The notes: generated from the sequence alone by a model not told the origin. Shown: positions 1 to 9,393, counted from the stretch's first letter. The stretch is DNA of 64,000 bases from Ferrimicrobium acidiphilum DSM 19497 (GCF_000949255.1 NZ_JXUW01000001.1:62001-126000); one strand, 5' to 3'. Made by a program: numbers and translations.

Positions 1-1134
1 TGCCTCTGGATACACCTCCGTTGCCGCCTTCCAAAGTACGGGAACAGAGACTCCACAATCCAAAAGACCAAAAGCCTCAACGTCAACGATAGCGAGCGAT
101 CTCAAGAATTCGGAGGGGTCTCGATCATGACTCATCCCAAAAACAACTCCAACAGAGTTCTCGCTGCCGAAGGTCTCAACCAGCGTTAGACCAAGCGAAG
201 CCGCCGCCTCCGGGTTGTGGGCTGTATCCACTACCAAAATGTGTTCCCCTCGCAACACCTCGAAACATCCTGGCAGATGCAATCGTGCCAGTCCACTCTC
301 GATGCGCTCGCTAGACAGGCGCTGACCAAGCAGTGCCTCTACCGCCAGCACCGCCAGCACCACGTTCCAAGCCGCCGCCAAACCAAAGAGAGGAACAAAA
401 AAGGATCGGTCTCCGAGTGGAGAGTGTTCGACTATCTCCTGTCCACCCACGCCCGGAAAACGCTCGATAGCGAGATCCTCTATCCAGATAGTTGGATTCA
501 GCGCCAAACGTTGCATTGCGATGGATCGCAACTCGGGGAGGAGAGCTCCGATACACACAGTCGCCCCATCATGGACGATACCCAATTTATGATCTAAGAC
601 GTCCGTCAGCTCCGGGCCAAGTTGTGGCAAGTGATCGTGGCCGATAGAGGTGATCACCGCGACCTCCGCGTCGATGATATTGGTGGCATCGTCGCGGCCG
701 CCCATTCCGACTTCGACTACAGCAATTTCACACCCTTCTAACGAAAACACCGAGAGCGCTGCAACAAAGAGCGCCTCAAAATGCGTGAGCTGTGGCACAA
801 GCTTCTGCTCTGTCATCGCCGCTAGCTGGCATAACTCCTGATCTAGTCGCTCCGCGGCAACAGGAACTGCGTCGATCATGACCCGTTCCTCCAATCTGCA
901 AAGATGAGGAGATCGGAAAAGCCCGACCCGGAATCCCATGTCACCCAAGAGGACTGCAGCCGCAGCTGCAACGCTTCCCTTCCCGTTGGTCCCAGCCACA
1001 TGGATAAATCTAAGCCCCGACTCGGTTCCTCCGAGAACTGATGCGGCGGATCTGACCGACTCAAGCGACGACAGCACAACCGAACGATCAGCCTCGAAAT
1101 TGGCGAGGCTCTCTAACCACTCGATTCCGAGCAA
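1..1134 (-). CDS. folC: Folylpolyglutamate synthase / dihydrofolate synthase FolC (partial, runs off window start)
   Basis: Cytosolic ATP-dependent ligase that adds glutamate to dihydropteroate or folates in folate cofactor synthesis. The frame is open from 1134 to base 1 (378 codons, C-terminus missing). The Mur-ligase P-loop HVAGTNGKGS lies near residue 45, and a stretch equivalent to VVEVGMGGRDDATN follows near residue 115, as in FolC. The TTG start directly follows the clpX stop in the same frame. The N-terminus (LGIEWLESLANFE) matches the usual FolC opening, and no other start lies upstream. It is very probably co-transcribed with clpX. The exact start is inferred; the family call is secure. 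Confidence 0.88.
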   Translation of the reverse strand, partial: MLGIEWLESLANFEADRSVVLSSLESVRSAASVLGGTESGLRFIHVAGTNGKGSVAAAAAVLLGDMGFRVGLFRSPHLCRLEERVMIDAVPVAAERLDQELCQLAAMTEQKLVPQLTHFEALFVAALSVFSLEGCEIAVVEVGMGGRDDATNIIDAEVAVITSIGHDHLPQLGPELTDVLDHKLGIVHDGATVCIGALLPELRSIAMQRLALNPTIWIEDLAIERFPGVGGQEIVEHSPLGDRSFFVPLFGLAAAWNVVLAVLAVEALLGQRLSSERIESGLARLHLPGCFEVLRGEHILVVDTAHNPEAAASLGLTLVETFGSENSVGVVFGMSHDRDPSEFLRSLAIVDVEAFGLLDCGVSVPVLWKAATEVYPEA

Positions 1135-2397
1135 CTACGATGCTTGCCTGGTAGTCGATCCATCCTGATCTGGGGCGGAAGGAATCAGCGTAGGTGCAAC
1201 GTGTTCTAGCACCACCTGCTCGTCAATGACACACTTGGTGATGTCATCGCGCGATGGCACCTCATACATCACATCAAGAAGTACCTCTTCGAGAATGGCC
1301 TTGAGACCACGCGCTCCGGTACCCCGAAGCATCGCCTGATCGGCTATCGCGACGAGCGCACTGTCGGTGATTTCAAGTTCAACTCCATCGAGATCAAGAA
1401 CCTTCTTGTACTGCTTGACGAGCGCATTCTTAGGCTCGGTCAAAATCTCAATCAACGCAGGACGATCCAGGTTGTCTATGGTGCCAACGATCGGCAACCG
1501 TCCGATAAACTCAGGCAAGAGTCCGAACTTCAGCAGATCCTCTGGCTGGACTTCGCGCAGTACTTCAGTCTCCCTGCGAGACTGCGCCACTGCCCCTGCG
1601 AAACCGATACCGCGTCTGCCTAGACGACTCCCGACTATCTCCTCTAATCCAACAAAGGCGCCACCGCAGATAAAGAGCACATTGGTCGTGTCGATCTGAA
1701 TGAACTCTTGATGCGGATGCTTTCTCCCACCCTGTGGAGGAACTGAAGCTACAGTTCCCTCCAAAATCTTGAGCAGTGCCTGTTGCACACCCTCTCCAGA
1801 GACATCGCGAGTGATCGACGGGTTCTCGCTCTTGCGTGCGATTTTATCGATCTCATCGATGTAAATGATCCCCATCTCCGCGCGTTTCACATCGAAATCT
1901 GCAGCTTGAATGAGCTTCAAGAGAATGTTCTCCACATCCTCACCGACGTAACCAGCCTCCGTCAGTGCAGTCGCATCAGCTATAGCAAATGGAACGTTAA
2001 GCATGCGTGCGAGAGTCTGTGCAAGCAAAGTCTTGCCACAACCAGTAGGCCCAAGCAAGAGGACATTCGACTTGGCGAGCTCTACATCATCCTTCAAGCC
2101 GCTACGAATCCGCTTGTAATGGTTATAGACAGCCACAGAGAGGATCTTCTTAGCCCCCTCCTGGCCAATCACGTAGTTATTCAGAAACTCCATGATCTCT
2201 TTAGGCTTCGGAAGTTTATCATCAGACTGTGGCTCAGGCTTAGCGCCCAGCTCCTCCGAGATGATGTCGTTGCAGAGCTCTATACACTTATCGCAAATAT
2301 ATACTCCTGGACCCGCGATCAGTTTACGCACCTGTTTCTGCGACATGCCGCAAAAACTGCACTTCACCATCTCTTGGCCTTCACCAATCTTCGCCAT
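1135..2397 (-). CDS. clpX: ATP-dependent Clp protease ATP-binding subunit ClpX
   Basis: AAA+ unfoldase that recognises tagged proteins and feeds them to ClpP. About 420 aa, the normal length. The N-terminal zinc-binding domain has CSFC and CDKC pairs. Walker A GPTGCGKT, Walker [10 protein letters not shown] and sensor motifs follow. The ATG at 2397 is preferred over the TTG at 2403 because GGAGAGGG sits six bases upstream of it. Order tig-clpP-clpX-folC on one strand, with 75 bp to clpP, points to a single proteostasis operon. Confidence 0.97.
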   Translation of the reverse strand: MAKIGEGQEMVKCSFCGMSQKQVRKLIAGPGVYICDKCIELCNDIISEELGAKPEPQSDDKLPKPKEIMEFLNNYVIGQEGAKKILSVAVYNHYKRIRSGLKDDVELAKSNVLLLGPTGCGKTLLAQTLARMLNVPFAIADATALTEAGYVGEDVENILLKLIQAADFDVKRAEMGIIYIDEIDKIARKSENPSITRDVSGEGVQQALLKILEGTVASVPPQGGRKHPHQEFIQIDTTNVLFICGGAFVGLEEIVGSRLGRRGIGFAGAVAQSRRETEVLREVQPEDLLKFGLLPEFIGRLPIVGTIDNLDRPALIEILTEPKNALVKQYKKVLDLDGVELEITDSALVAIADQAMLRGTGARGLKAILEEVLLDVMYEVPSRDDITKCVIDEQVVLEHVAPTLIPSAPDQDGSTTRQAS

Positions 2398-2472
2398 GGC
2401 CAACCCTCTCCTTGTCCTCTACCGCCACCATATCGCAATCGTGGCAACGATTGCGTGTTTCAGCGAGAGTTC

Positions 2473-3081
2473 CTATTTTCCAACGTTGTCACGCGACGAA
2501 AACACCTCATCGATGACCCCGTACTCAAGTGCCTGATCTGCCTCAAGAATAAAGTCCCTATCGGTATCATGGGCGATCTTCTCAACTGTTTGACCGGTCG
2601 ACTCCGAAAGCATCTGATTGAGAAGATCACGCATGCGAAGGATCTCCTTAGCCTGAAGCTCGATATCGGTGGCCTGCCCGCCTACCCCACCATAGGGCTG
2701 ATGCAAAAGGATCCGAGCATGAGGGAGCGCATAGCGCTTTCCCTTAGCACCTGCCGACAAAACCACTGCAGCAGCTGAAGCAGCTTGCCCGAAGCAGAGC
2801 GTAGAGACATCGGGACGGATATATCGCATTGTGTCGTAGATGGCAAACAGGCCAGTGATTTCACCTCCAGGAGAGTTGATATAAAGATTGATATCACGAT
2901 CCGGATCCTCATACTCCAAGTAGAGCAGCTGAGAACAGACGAGATTAGCTACCGCGTCGTCGATCGGCGTTCCAAGTACGATAATTCGCTCACGCAGAAG
3001 CCGAGAGTAAAGATCATAAGCTCGCTCACCCCTTGAGGACGTCTCAATGACGGTCGGAACCAGATAATTATACGCTTGCAT
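2473..3081 (-). CDS. clpP: ATP-dependent Clp protease proteolytic subunit ClpP
   Basis: Serine peptidase forming the tetradecameric degradation chamber used with ClpX. 202 aa, typical length. The nucleophile serine is in [10 protein letters not shown], the histidine in ARILLHQP and the aspartate in the HDTDRDFI segment. The N-terminus [20 protein letters not shown] is canonical. The ATG start has GAGGTTGC just upstream. The residues after the catalytic serine are AAA instead of the more common MGA/MAA, a mild variant. Many actinobacteria encode adjacent clpP1 and clpP2; only one copy is present here. Confidence 0.97.
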   Translation of the reverse strand: MQAYNYLVPTVIETSSRGERAYDLYSRLLRERIIVLGTPIDDAVANLVCSQLLYLEYEDPDRDINLYINSPGGEITGLFAIYDTMRYIRPDVSTLCFGQAASAAAVVLSAGAKGKRYALPHARILLHQPYGGVGGQATDIELQAKEILRMRDLLNQMLSESTGQTVEKIAHDTDRDFILEADQALEYGVIDEVFSSRDNVGK

Positions 3082-3161
3082 GCAACCTCTCGATCTCCAT
3101 AATCCGCTCCTCGGCCTGCGCCTAAGCGAGCAACCGTTTCATTCTAGTAGCGCTGCCGCTT

Positions 3162-4544
3162 TTATTGTTCTGGAACCGCAGCGGGCTCAGCGTCGACATC
3201 AGTTTCAGCCTCCACGAGCTGGTCAAGTCCGAGCTGCGACAGCGTCACTTCGTTGCCGTCCACATCCTTGATCGTCACAACGTTTGCGAGCCGTTGGTAG
3301 GCCTTCTGCTTGATCAGCGTCGTGCGAACCTGAAACTCCTGAAGTGGCGAGATGCCTCCGGGACGGCTCTCGATCGCTCCTGATGCAGTAAGCCTCTCGA
3401 TCTCGGCCTGCACCTCAGCTGGTTCAACGCTGACAGCCTCGTCGATAGCAATCGCTCGTAATGCCAAATCCCAAAGAACTGACTGAGCTGCTTTCGAGCT
3501 AAGTTGCCCGGCAAGTGCATTCTCATCCTGCTGGCTCATCTCCAAGTAGCGGCGAAGTGAGATGCCAGAACCATCGAGAGCGTGACCAAATTCGTGCAGT
3601 TCTTGTTGGTATGCAGAGTTCAAAAGTGCCTCAGGGACAGTCTTAGGCTCGGTGAGCTCAAGGACCTTCTGGTACAGCTGCTGCTCGAAAAGTGACCTCG
3701 CCTCTGTGACTCTTCTTGTGGTCATACTCGAGCGAACGTCTTCCCGCAACTCTTCGACGGTAGAGAATTCAGAAACTTGACCGACGAATTCGGCATCTAG
3801 TTCGGGTAGTACTAACTCACGAACCGCAAGAACCTCGAGTACGGTGCTCTTGGTATCGGGTTGAGCCTCTCCGTCCTCTGCCGACTCCGACTCACCGGTG
3901 GTCGCTACAGGAACCTTGTCACCAACTTGAGAACCTACGAGTGCGGCCTCAAACTCGGAAGACACCTCGCCCTTCCCAAGTCGCGCAGTGAGGTACGGGG
4001 TGACTACATCCTCCCTTTCACCGTCGACGGTGATCACGTTGAAAGTAACCTGATCGCCCTCCTCGGCAGCTCGCTCCACCTCATTGAGGGTAGCCATCTG
4101 CTCGCGAATGCTATCGATAACGGTATCAACATCAGCATTAGTGAGCTCGACGCGTGGCACCTCGATCTCAATGGACCCGATACCCTCCACCTTGACTACC
4201 GGGCGAAGTGCAACGTCAAGTTCGACCTTGACATCACCCTCCTCGGCCCCGTCCACGATACGGAGATTAGGAGACTGGATAACATCGAGACCATTCTCGA
4301 CTATCACCCCCTCGTAATTCTCCTGAACCGCGTCCTCGACCGCTTCACGGCGAACGGCCTCCTGGCCCAGTCGCGCCACTAGCACCGAGGTCGGCACATG
4401 ACCCTTTCGAAATCCAGGGATCCTTACCTGGGAACGGAGCTTTCGCACCGCTTGATCAAGATACGGCCGAAGCTCCTCGTCGCGGAGTTCGATCGTAACA
4501 ATGGCAGAATTGGACTCTTGATGAAGTTCAGCAGATGAGCGCAT
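3162..4544 (-). CDS. tig: Trigger factor (ribosome-associated chaperone, peptidyl-prolyl isomerase)
   Basis: Ribosome-bound folding chaperone. The N-terminal ribosome-binding domain carries a GFRKGHVP-like signature (PGFRKGHVPTSV, near residue 45). It is followed by an FKBP-like segment (VTFNVITVDG to VPVATTGE) and a long C-terminal helical region. About 460 aa from the ATG at 4544; in-frame TTGs at 4553 and 4562 are alternatives and none has a clear ribosome binding site. The acidic C-terminal tail ends AEPAAVPEQ. Lies 80 bp upstream of clpP, the common tig-clpP-clpX arrangement. Confidence 0.95.
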   Translation of the reverse strand: MRSSAELHQESNSAIVTIELRDEELRPYLDQAVRKLRSQVRIPGFRKGHVPTSVLVARLGQEAVRREAVEDAVQENYEGVIVENGLDVIQSPNLRIVDGAEEGDVKVELDVALRPVVKVEGIGSIEIEVPRVELTNADVDTVIDSIREQMATLNEVERAAEEGDQVTFNVITVDGEREDVVTPYLTARLGKGEVSSEFEAALVGSQVGDKVPVATTGESESAEDGEAQPDTKSTVLEVLAVRELVLPELDAEFVGQVSEFSTVEELREDVRSSMTTRRVTEARSLFEQQLYQKVLELTEPKTVPEALLNSAYQQELHEFGHALDGSGISLRRYLEMSQQDENALAGQLSSKAAQSVLWDLALRAIAIDEAVSVEPAEVQAEIERLTASGAIESRPGGISPLQEFQVRTTLIKQKAYQRLANVVTIKDVDGNEVTLSQLGLDQLVEAETDVDAEPAAVPEQ

Positions 4545-4588
4545 AGCAACCAAAGCATACAAGCTCTAGGCACAAGGTCATGAAGGTG

Positions 4589-4921
4589 TCAAAGAAGTCG
4601 GCCCAACAAACGACGCACTTCTTCGATCGAGGTGCCCTCCATGCGTGCCACTTCCGGATTCTCGATACAGTAGATGAGGTGGGCCGTCAAATAGTTTATT
4701 GCAGCCCTATCCAGCGCCTTCGCCACTGCAGCAAACTGAGTAGTCAGCTCCTTGCAATCGCGACCCTCAGCGACCATGCGCCGGATGCCTCGCACCTGAC
4801 CCTCGATCCTGGAAAGTCTACGATCGAGATCGGCCTCCTCTTGCGTCAAATCAGGATGACTACCGTCGGCGTCTACAACATCCGTAACTGCCTGCCTCTC
4901 CGGCTCATCGATACTTTGCAT
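4589..4921 (-). CDS. CsoR/RcnR-family metal-sensing transcriptional repressor
   Basis: All-helical DNA-binding repressor that releases its operator on metal binding. About 110 aa. The family signature RIEGQVRGIRRMVAEGRDC is followed by a histidine and cysteine spaced as HLIYC. This gives the Cys-His-x3-Cys set used for Cu(I) in CsoR, so a copper sensor is the best guess. ATG 4921 is preferred over GTG 4930 because AGG lies about 9 bases upstream. No copper ATPase or chaperone gene is adjacent; the next gene downstream is tig. A dyad at 5007-5030 upstream could be its operator. Confidence 0.85.
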   Translation of the reverse strand: MQSIDEPERQAVTDVVDADGSHPDLTQEEADLDRRLSRIEGQVRGIRRMVAEGRDCKELTTQFAAVAKALDRAAINYLTAHLIYCIENPEVARMEGTSIEEVRRLLGRLL

Positions 4922-5006
4922 GAACAACACCTATCTGGAAAAAGCACCCTGTCAACCACGGCACCAAAGACCGCAGCCACTCTCACCTACCCCAACGCCA
5001 GTCTAG

Positions 5007-5030
5007 CTATGGTTTTCATCAATACCATAG
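5007..5030. promoter_or_regulatory. Candidate operator upstream of the csoR-like gene
   Basis: A perfect 7-bp inverted repeat, CTATGGT and ACCATAG, separated by 10 bases, followed by a GGGGG run. It lies about 85 bp upstream of the csoR-like start. Known CsoR sites combine dyad symmetry with G/C runs, so autoregulation is plausible, but this is inference from position and symmetry only. Confidence 0.35.
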
Positions 5031-5145
5031 GGGGTTCTCCGATCAAAAACGCGGAAGACGATGTGGCGAAGATGTTGATGATGTTATTTTCGCCATCGAA
5101 GACACCAGGACTAAAAAACCGACTAGCCCTGCCCCTGCACAAGAG

Positions 5146-5216
<71 letters not shown>

Positions 5217-5235
5217 ATAGGAAGAATACTTCCCG

Positions 5236-5309
5236 TCGGGAAGGCGGGATTTGAACCCGCGGCCCCCTGCTCCCAAAGCAGGTGCGCTACCAAGCTGCGC
5301 CACTTCCCG
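5236..5309 (-). tRNA. tRNA-Pro (anticodon TGG)
   Basis: Minus-strand cloverleaf with acceptor stem CGGGAAG/CTTCCCG, anticodon loop TTTGGGA (anticodon TGG) between CCTGC/GCAGG, and T arm GCGGGTTCAAATCCCGC. 74 nt with discriminator A; CCA not encoded. It lies 19 bp upstream of tRNA-Gly on the same strand, so both are probably one transcript. Confidence 0.95.
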
Positions 5310-5330
5310 CGACACGCTGAGTTTAGCTGA

Positions 5331-5960
5331 TCATTCGCCAATTGCCTCTAGGTTGGAACGGCGACGGTAACGAAACCAAAGAAAACCGATGATAAGTAGC
5401 GCCAAAACCGCACCAAGACCGTAACCCAGATCCTGGATTACTTTCACTACCACGGTGTAGTTCGAGCCCAACCAATAGCCAGCGAGCGTCAAAAGGGCGA
5501 CAAACGGGATGCTGCCTATAAGCGTGTACAGCGAAAACTTGCCAACAGGCATCTCGGCAACACCCGCCGGTAGGCTAATGACCGAACGCACAACGGGAAG
5601 AAGCCTGGATACAATAACCGCCGCCTCTCCGTGGCGCTGGAACCAGCGCTCCGCCCTGTCCAGATCCTTTGGCTTAACAAGCACGAACCGACCAAAACGT
5701 TCCACCAGCACTCTGCCGCCCGTACGACCAATCGCCCACAAAATCACGCTACCAATAAGGTTGCCGAGGATGCCAACAGCTATAGCACCGACCAGACTGA
5801 GCTTCCCAGACGCTGCCAGGACGCCCGCTAGCGTCATAACTAGCTCAGAGGGTATAGGGATTAGAGCCGACTCGAGGGTCATCAACACCAGGATGGCCGC
5901 CAGACCGTAGCTCACCACGTAGGTGTCGACAAACGAGTTCATTCCTGCAATAGTACTCAT
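5331..5960 (-). CDS. DedA-family membrane protein
   Basis: Polytopic inner-membrane protein of the DedA/VTT superfamily, implicated in lipid scrambling and envelope homeostasis. About 209 aa with several hydrophobic segments. Family hallmarks seen are ESALIPIPSE in the re-entrant region near residue 30, GNLIGSVILWAIGRTGG, and VSRLLPVVRSVISLPAG with the conserved arginines and proline. A basic cytoplasmic tail (RYRRRSN) ends the protein. ATG 5960 is preferred; TTG 5981 and ATG 5942 are alternatives. The transported substrate cannot be told from sequence. Confidence 0.88.
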   Translation of the reverse strand: MSTIAGMNSFVDTYVVSYGLAAILVLMTLESALIPIPSELVMTLAGVLAASGKLSLVGAIAVGILGNLIGSVILWAIGRTGGRVLVERFGRFVLVKPKDLDRAERWFQRHGEAAVIVSRLLPVVRSVISLPAGVAEMPVGKFSLYTLIGSIPFVALLTLAGYWLGSNYTVVVKVIQDLGYGLGAVLALLIIGFLWFRYRRRSNLEAIGE

Positions 5961-6108
5961 CCGTGACAAAGTGCACCCCAATCTTCAGCATTTATTACCC
6001 ACGTCCTAAGATCCTTCTCAGCCGTCCAGCCCACCAGGAGCGACTAACAGTCGACCTGTGCAACACAACAACCGGTAGATACTCCAGCGACGGTGGTAGC
6101 CTGAAGGA

Positions 6109-6930
6109 ATGGGGTTACCACTTCCTTGTTCGCTGACGCCAACCAAGGTCACCGCCTTCAAGGATTGTGCCTACGCGTTCCGGCTTTCAGTTATCGACAA
6201 AGTACCTCAGCCTCTTTCTATCTGGACAGTTAAGGGGGTTCTAGCTCACCGCGCCCTCGAACGCTTCTATTTTACGATCCCAGCGCTTGAGCGCACTCCT
6301 CACAAGGCACGTATCATCGTCCAGGATGAGCTCAATTATGGACTGAACCAGGGCTATGCTGCATCATTTCTAGCGAACCTGTCTGAGGCCGCTCGCGTGC
6401 GCCTAGCTGAGGAGGTCGAGCAGCTGGTTATGAACGTCTTCAGCCTTGAAGATCCGACTACCACTAACGTACTTGGAACTGAGTTGATGCTCGAGTTTCA
6501 AGTAGGCGATGTCCTCGCTCGAGGAGTTATTGATCGCCTAGATCGTGATCCCGACGGCGAGCTGGTGGTTGTAGATTACAAGACTGGTCGGCCACCTTCA
6601 CACACTCACGAACAGGACAAACTGGCGGGTGTGCTCTTCTATGCCCTCTTGGTCGAACGAGTTCTTGGGGTCAGACCAAAGAGTGTCAAGTTAATGTATC
6701 TTCGAGACCGCATGGTAATTGAGTCTGAGGCTACCTCTCACCGTTTACAGGCAGTCGAAGGAAAAACTGCTGCGATATGGGCAGCTGTGCGAATGGCATG
6801 CGAAACAGGCAACTTCCGTCCGCGTCCATCGAGGCTCTGCAATTTTTGTGCCTATCAGTGTCAATGCCCATCGTTCACATCGTCGGATCGCACACATACG
6901 CTCCAAACCAGAAGGACGCCACCGGCTTGA
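6109..6930 (+). CDS. RecB-family PD-(D/E)XK nuclease with possible Fe-S cluster cysteines
   Basis: Predicted Mg-dependent DNA exonuclease of the RecB/Cas4-like group. 273 aa. The N-terminal SLTPTKVTAFKDCAYAFRLS motif carries one cysteine and three or four more lie in CNFCAYQCQCPSF near the C-terminus. That arrangement in AddB/Cas4-like nucleases holds a 4Fe-4S cluster. The active site is seen as GVIDRLDRD, then VVVDYKTG, then a Q-containing helix. No cas genes or CRISPR repeats are nearby, so it is likely a housekeeping repair nuclease as in other actinobacteria. Its stop overlaps the probable TTG start of the PAP2 gene. Confidence 0.85.
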   Translation: MGLPLPCSLTPTKVTAFKDCAYAFRLSVIDKVPQPLSIWTVKGVLAHRALERFYFTIPALERTPHKARIIVQDELNYGLNQGYAASFLANLSEAARVRLAEEVEQLVMNVFSLEDPTTTNVLGTELMLEFQVGDVLARGVIDRLDRDPDGELVVVDYKTGRPPSHTHEQDKLAGVLFYALLVERVLGVRPKSVKLMYLRDRMVIESEATSHRLQAVEGKTAAIWAAVRMACETGNFRPRPSRLCNFCAYQCQCPSFTSSDRTHTLQTRRTPPA

Positions 6931-7472
6931 GGCAACTCGACCGCTTTGATACTGCTGTTGATCATGCTTTCGCCCCCCTCAGGGGTCGGATAATGTACGA
7001 TCGCCTGTTCTATATACTTTCTGCACTGGCAGATCACTCACTACTCTGGGAACTTATGGCAGCCACGCTCGCGATCTCTCCACGCAGGCGTCCCTTAGCA
7101 ATGCGTGCAGCAGCTGCCCTGGCCGCCGAATCCGTTGTGATTAATGTTATAGTGAAGTCGCTGTTTTCACGAGAACGCCCAATAGATCAATCTTATGAAC
7201 ATCCACATCACCTGCGCTATCCTCTGACATCAAGCTTCCCGAGCGGTCACGCAACTGCTGCCTTTGCAGCGGCAACGTTACTATCTGATCGCACTTGGCT
7301 TAGATGGCTCCTGTATCCGCTTGCTACACTCGTCGCCCTATCACGGATTCACGTGCGTATTCACCATGCCTCGGACGTTCTCGGTGGCGCAATCATCGGT
7401 CTCTGTTTCGCCAAGCTCATCAAGTACCTATTGCCGGTGTCATCCTCCCCGTCTACAGACGGGGCTTCCTAG
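6927..7472 (+). CDS. PAP2-family membrane phosphatase, C-terminus derived from a transposon end
   Basis: Lipid phosphatase/haloperoxidase-fold membrane protein that would dephosphorylate a polyprenyl or phosphatidyl phosphate. The three motifs are present: KSLFSRERP, SFPSGHATAAF and SRIHVRIHHASDVLGG. TTG 6927 (4-bp overlap with the nuclease stop, AGGA upstream) is preferred; an ATG at 6864 has no ribosome site. The last residues (VSSSPSTDGAS) are read from the inverted end of a tnpB element beginning near 7441, so the native C-terminus was probably replaced by insertion. All catalytic motifs lie before the junction, so activity may survive. Confidence 0.85.
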   Translation: MRQLDRFDTAVDHAFAPLRGRIMYDRLFYILSALADHSLLWELMAATLAISPRRRPLAMRAAAALAAESVVINVIVKSLFSRERPIDQSYEHPHHLRYPLTSSFPSGHATAAFAAATLLSDRTWLRWLLYPLATLVALSRIHVRIHHASDVLGGAIIGLCFAKLIKYLLPVSSSPSTDGAS

Positions 7473-7500
7473 GCCGCTCACGCAACTTGAGGCGTCATGG
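7441..7500 (-). mobile_element. Right-end relic of an IS200/IS605-type tnpB element (copy 1)
   Basis: Read on the minus strand, GCCTAGGAAGCCCCGTCTG leads into a perfect hairpin (CCCCGTC/GACGGGG, 4-nt loop) and then GGAGGATGACAC. The same arrangement recurs at 61760-61839 (plus) and 53752-53832 (minus). This is the expected position of the omegaRNA scaffold at a tnpB element's 3' end. Family assignment rests on the adjacent TnpB remnant. Confidence 0.6.
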
Positions 7501-7560
7501 TGCGTCACTAGGTCAGCGGCGTTCTGTCTTGTGGGAGCTAACCTGCGATGTTTCTTTACA

Positions 7561-8505
7561 CATCCCGACCGCAAGCCCCACGGCATTGATGTTCTGGACC
7601 ACACTCACGTCTGCGTTATCGGTATAGCCACACGATAGATAACAGAGGATAGCTTTGTTCTTACTGGTTCTTGTAATCGGTGTAACCACGCCGATGACAA
7701 CATAGGCTCGCCTATGCGGGATTGATAGCGGCGACTTCTACTGCTGCTGTAGCACTGGTGCCCTGTCGGTAAGCCGTTGATCGAATATTCCTGAGCCCGC
7801 TTCGAGAAGAGACTCGTTGGGGCCAGATGAGTCAAGCGTTTCCATCTTTGTCTCCCTTGACAAGAGCCTCTAGTGCGATCTGATCGTAGTTGCGCACCAG
7901 ATTGGTTATGGTTTTGTCGATCCAGTCCTTACTAGGTCTGGCTCTTTGGCCGACGACTTGGCTAGTCGAGTGGCTCTGTAACGGTTAGAGGCTTTGGGCT
8001 GTCTGGTGAGTTTGGGTTGCAACCGTCTTTGGTTGCCGCTCTGCTTTGGTGAGTAGTTCTGGCACGTCGAGAAACTTGGGCTTAGATCTAGCGGCTGTCT
8101 GCGTGATAAACATGCCAATAACTACAACGATCCCTGTTGCTTTGCGTCCTAGCTCCGGAGCTGGCCGGGTGAGCTCGCAAACCTGAATGCTCTAGTGTGA
8201 TTCGGGCAGACGATGCTGTCTCTATGTCTCCTGGCTCACGAGTGACGCAGAATTAGTGCCAACTACACCCAGCTAGCCTCATATACGGTTGATGTTCCTA
8301 ACCAGACAGATCTCGGATAGCGCAACTCTCATTGATGCCGGCTGCGTACCAAGTGGGTCGTCCAAAGTGGTCTGGCCTCCTCCACCAGTTTCCAAAACGC
8401 CTTGTCTAAGTCTCCAAGGGCTCGTCGTTGAATCGCTGAAGAGCCTTCCTTGAGTCATGTCTGCTTGCGAACCTCGGTTAGTTCATGGGCTTGGAGCTTG
8501 TAGCT
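7561..8505 (-). pseudogene. Decayed tnpB (IS605 OrfB-type RNA-guided nuclease), copy 1
   Basis: No intact frame, but TnpB segments can be read in order on the minus strand across three frames. These are SYKLQAHELTEVRKQT, then ALGDLDKAFWKLVEEARPLW, then RLQPKLTRQPKASNRYRATR, then VRNYDQIALEAL, then GIFDQRLTDRAPVL. The zinc-ribbon end is AILCYLSCGYTDNADV followed by VVQNINAVGLAVG. Multiple stops and frameshifts separate them. Order and spacing fit one nearly full-length gene that has decayed rather than fragments of several. The relic may extend to about 8640; its left end was not identified. Confidence 0.75.
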
Positions 8506-8796
8506 GATCTGTTGTGATCGTTCGTGTCTCCATGAGTCACGTTATTCGAGGGCTAGGTTTCATAGATAGCGAGCGTCGGAACAGCGACCCACGAGAACAG
8601 GTAATTCCACACGGCCCCTTGAGTCCGCCCTTCCAGACGAGGCTTGCGCTCCGGTATGATCGAAGACCCTCAATCTCTTGAATGCTAATTCTTGACAAGG
8701 TACGCCGACTTAACCGCTGAGTAGACAGCGGAATCACTAGTTTTACCGAGCGATCCACTAGACTGGTTGTAAAAGCAACCAACAAGGAGATTTTGT

Positions 8797-9393
8797 ATGG
8801 AATTCGCTATTAACTGGGATTATCGCTGTCCATTCGCTCGCAACATGCACGAGCACTTGATCACTGCGATGGAGGACGGTGGAGACTATCAAGTCGATTT
8901 TATACCCTTCTCTCTCGGCCAAGTTCACGTCGAAGAGGGAGAGCCAGACGTCTGGTCTAACCCGTCACGCTATAACGAGCTTTTAGCAGTAATGACTGGC
9001 ATGACGGTACAACGGTTCTTCCCAGAAAGTTTCCCACAACTTCACCTCGCGCTCTTTGCGGCCCGACATGATCGCGCCCTCGACATCACCGATTGGTCTG
9101 TTTTGGCGTCTATCCTTGAGAGTCATGGTCTAGAACCAGAGAAGGTACTGCAGCTCATTGAATCCGAAGGCATCCTCGACGACTTCAAGAGGCAGCATCT
9201 CGCCTCTGTCGAAGAGCACCATGTCTTCGGCGTGCCCACCTTTATGATCAACGACCGAGCCGCCTTTGTCAGAGTCATGCACCGACCCAATGGAGATGCC
9301 AAGGTCGCTCGATCAACCATCGATCGCGTACTTGACACCATGGTCAACTACCCGGAGTTCAACGAGTTCAAGTACACCTCAATACCTCGCTAA
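8797..9393 (+). CDS. DsbA-family thioredoxin-fold protein
   Basis: Cytosolic (no signal peptide) DsbA/FrnE-like oxidoreductase. 198 aa. The N-terminal strand FAINWDYRCPFARN holds a single CPFA in place of a CxxC, and the cis-proline segment is FGVPTFMIND near residue 148. A helical insertion lies between. The single cysteine suggests a disulfide isomerase-like, glutathione-transferase-like or 2-hydroxychromene-2-carboxylate isomerase-like role rather than a dithiol oxidase. AGGAG upstream supports the ATG. Stands alone next to the tnpB relic. Confidence 0.8.
   Translation: MEFAINWDYRCPFARNMHEHLITAMEDGGDYQVDFIPFSLGQVHVEEGEPDVWSNPSRYNELLAVMTGMTVQRFFPESFPQLHLALFAARHDRALDITDWSVLASILESHGLEPEKVLQLIESEGILDDFKRQHLASVEEHHVFGVPTFMINDRAAFVRVMHRPNGDAKVARSTIDRVLDTMVNYPEFNEFKYTSIPR

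Noticed and set aside
1783-2778. 331-codon open frame on the plus strand
   Set aside because: Lies antisense to clpX and clpP, shows no family motif, and is explained by codon bias of the real genes.
8537-8785. 82-codon minus-strand frame beside the tnpB relic
   Set aside because: Could hold the decayed N-terminus of tnpB but no TnpB motif was readable, so not called as a gene.
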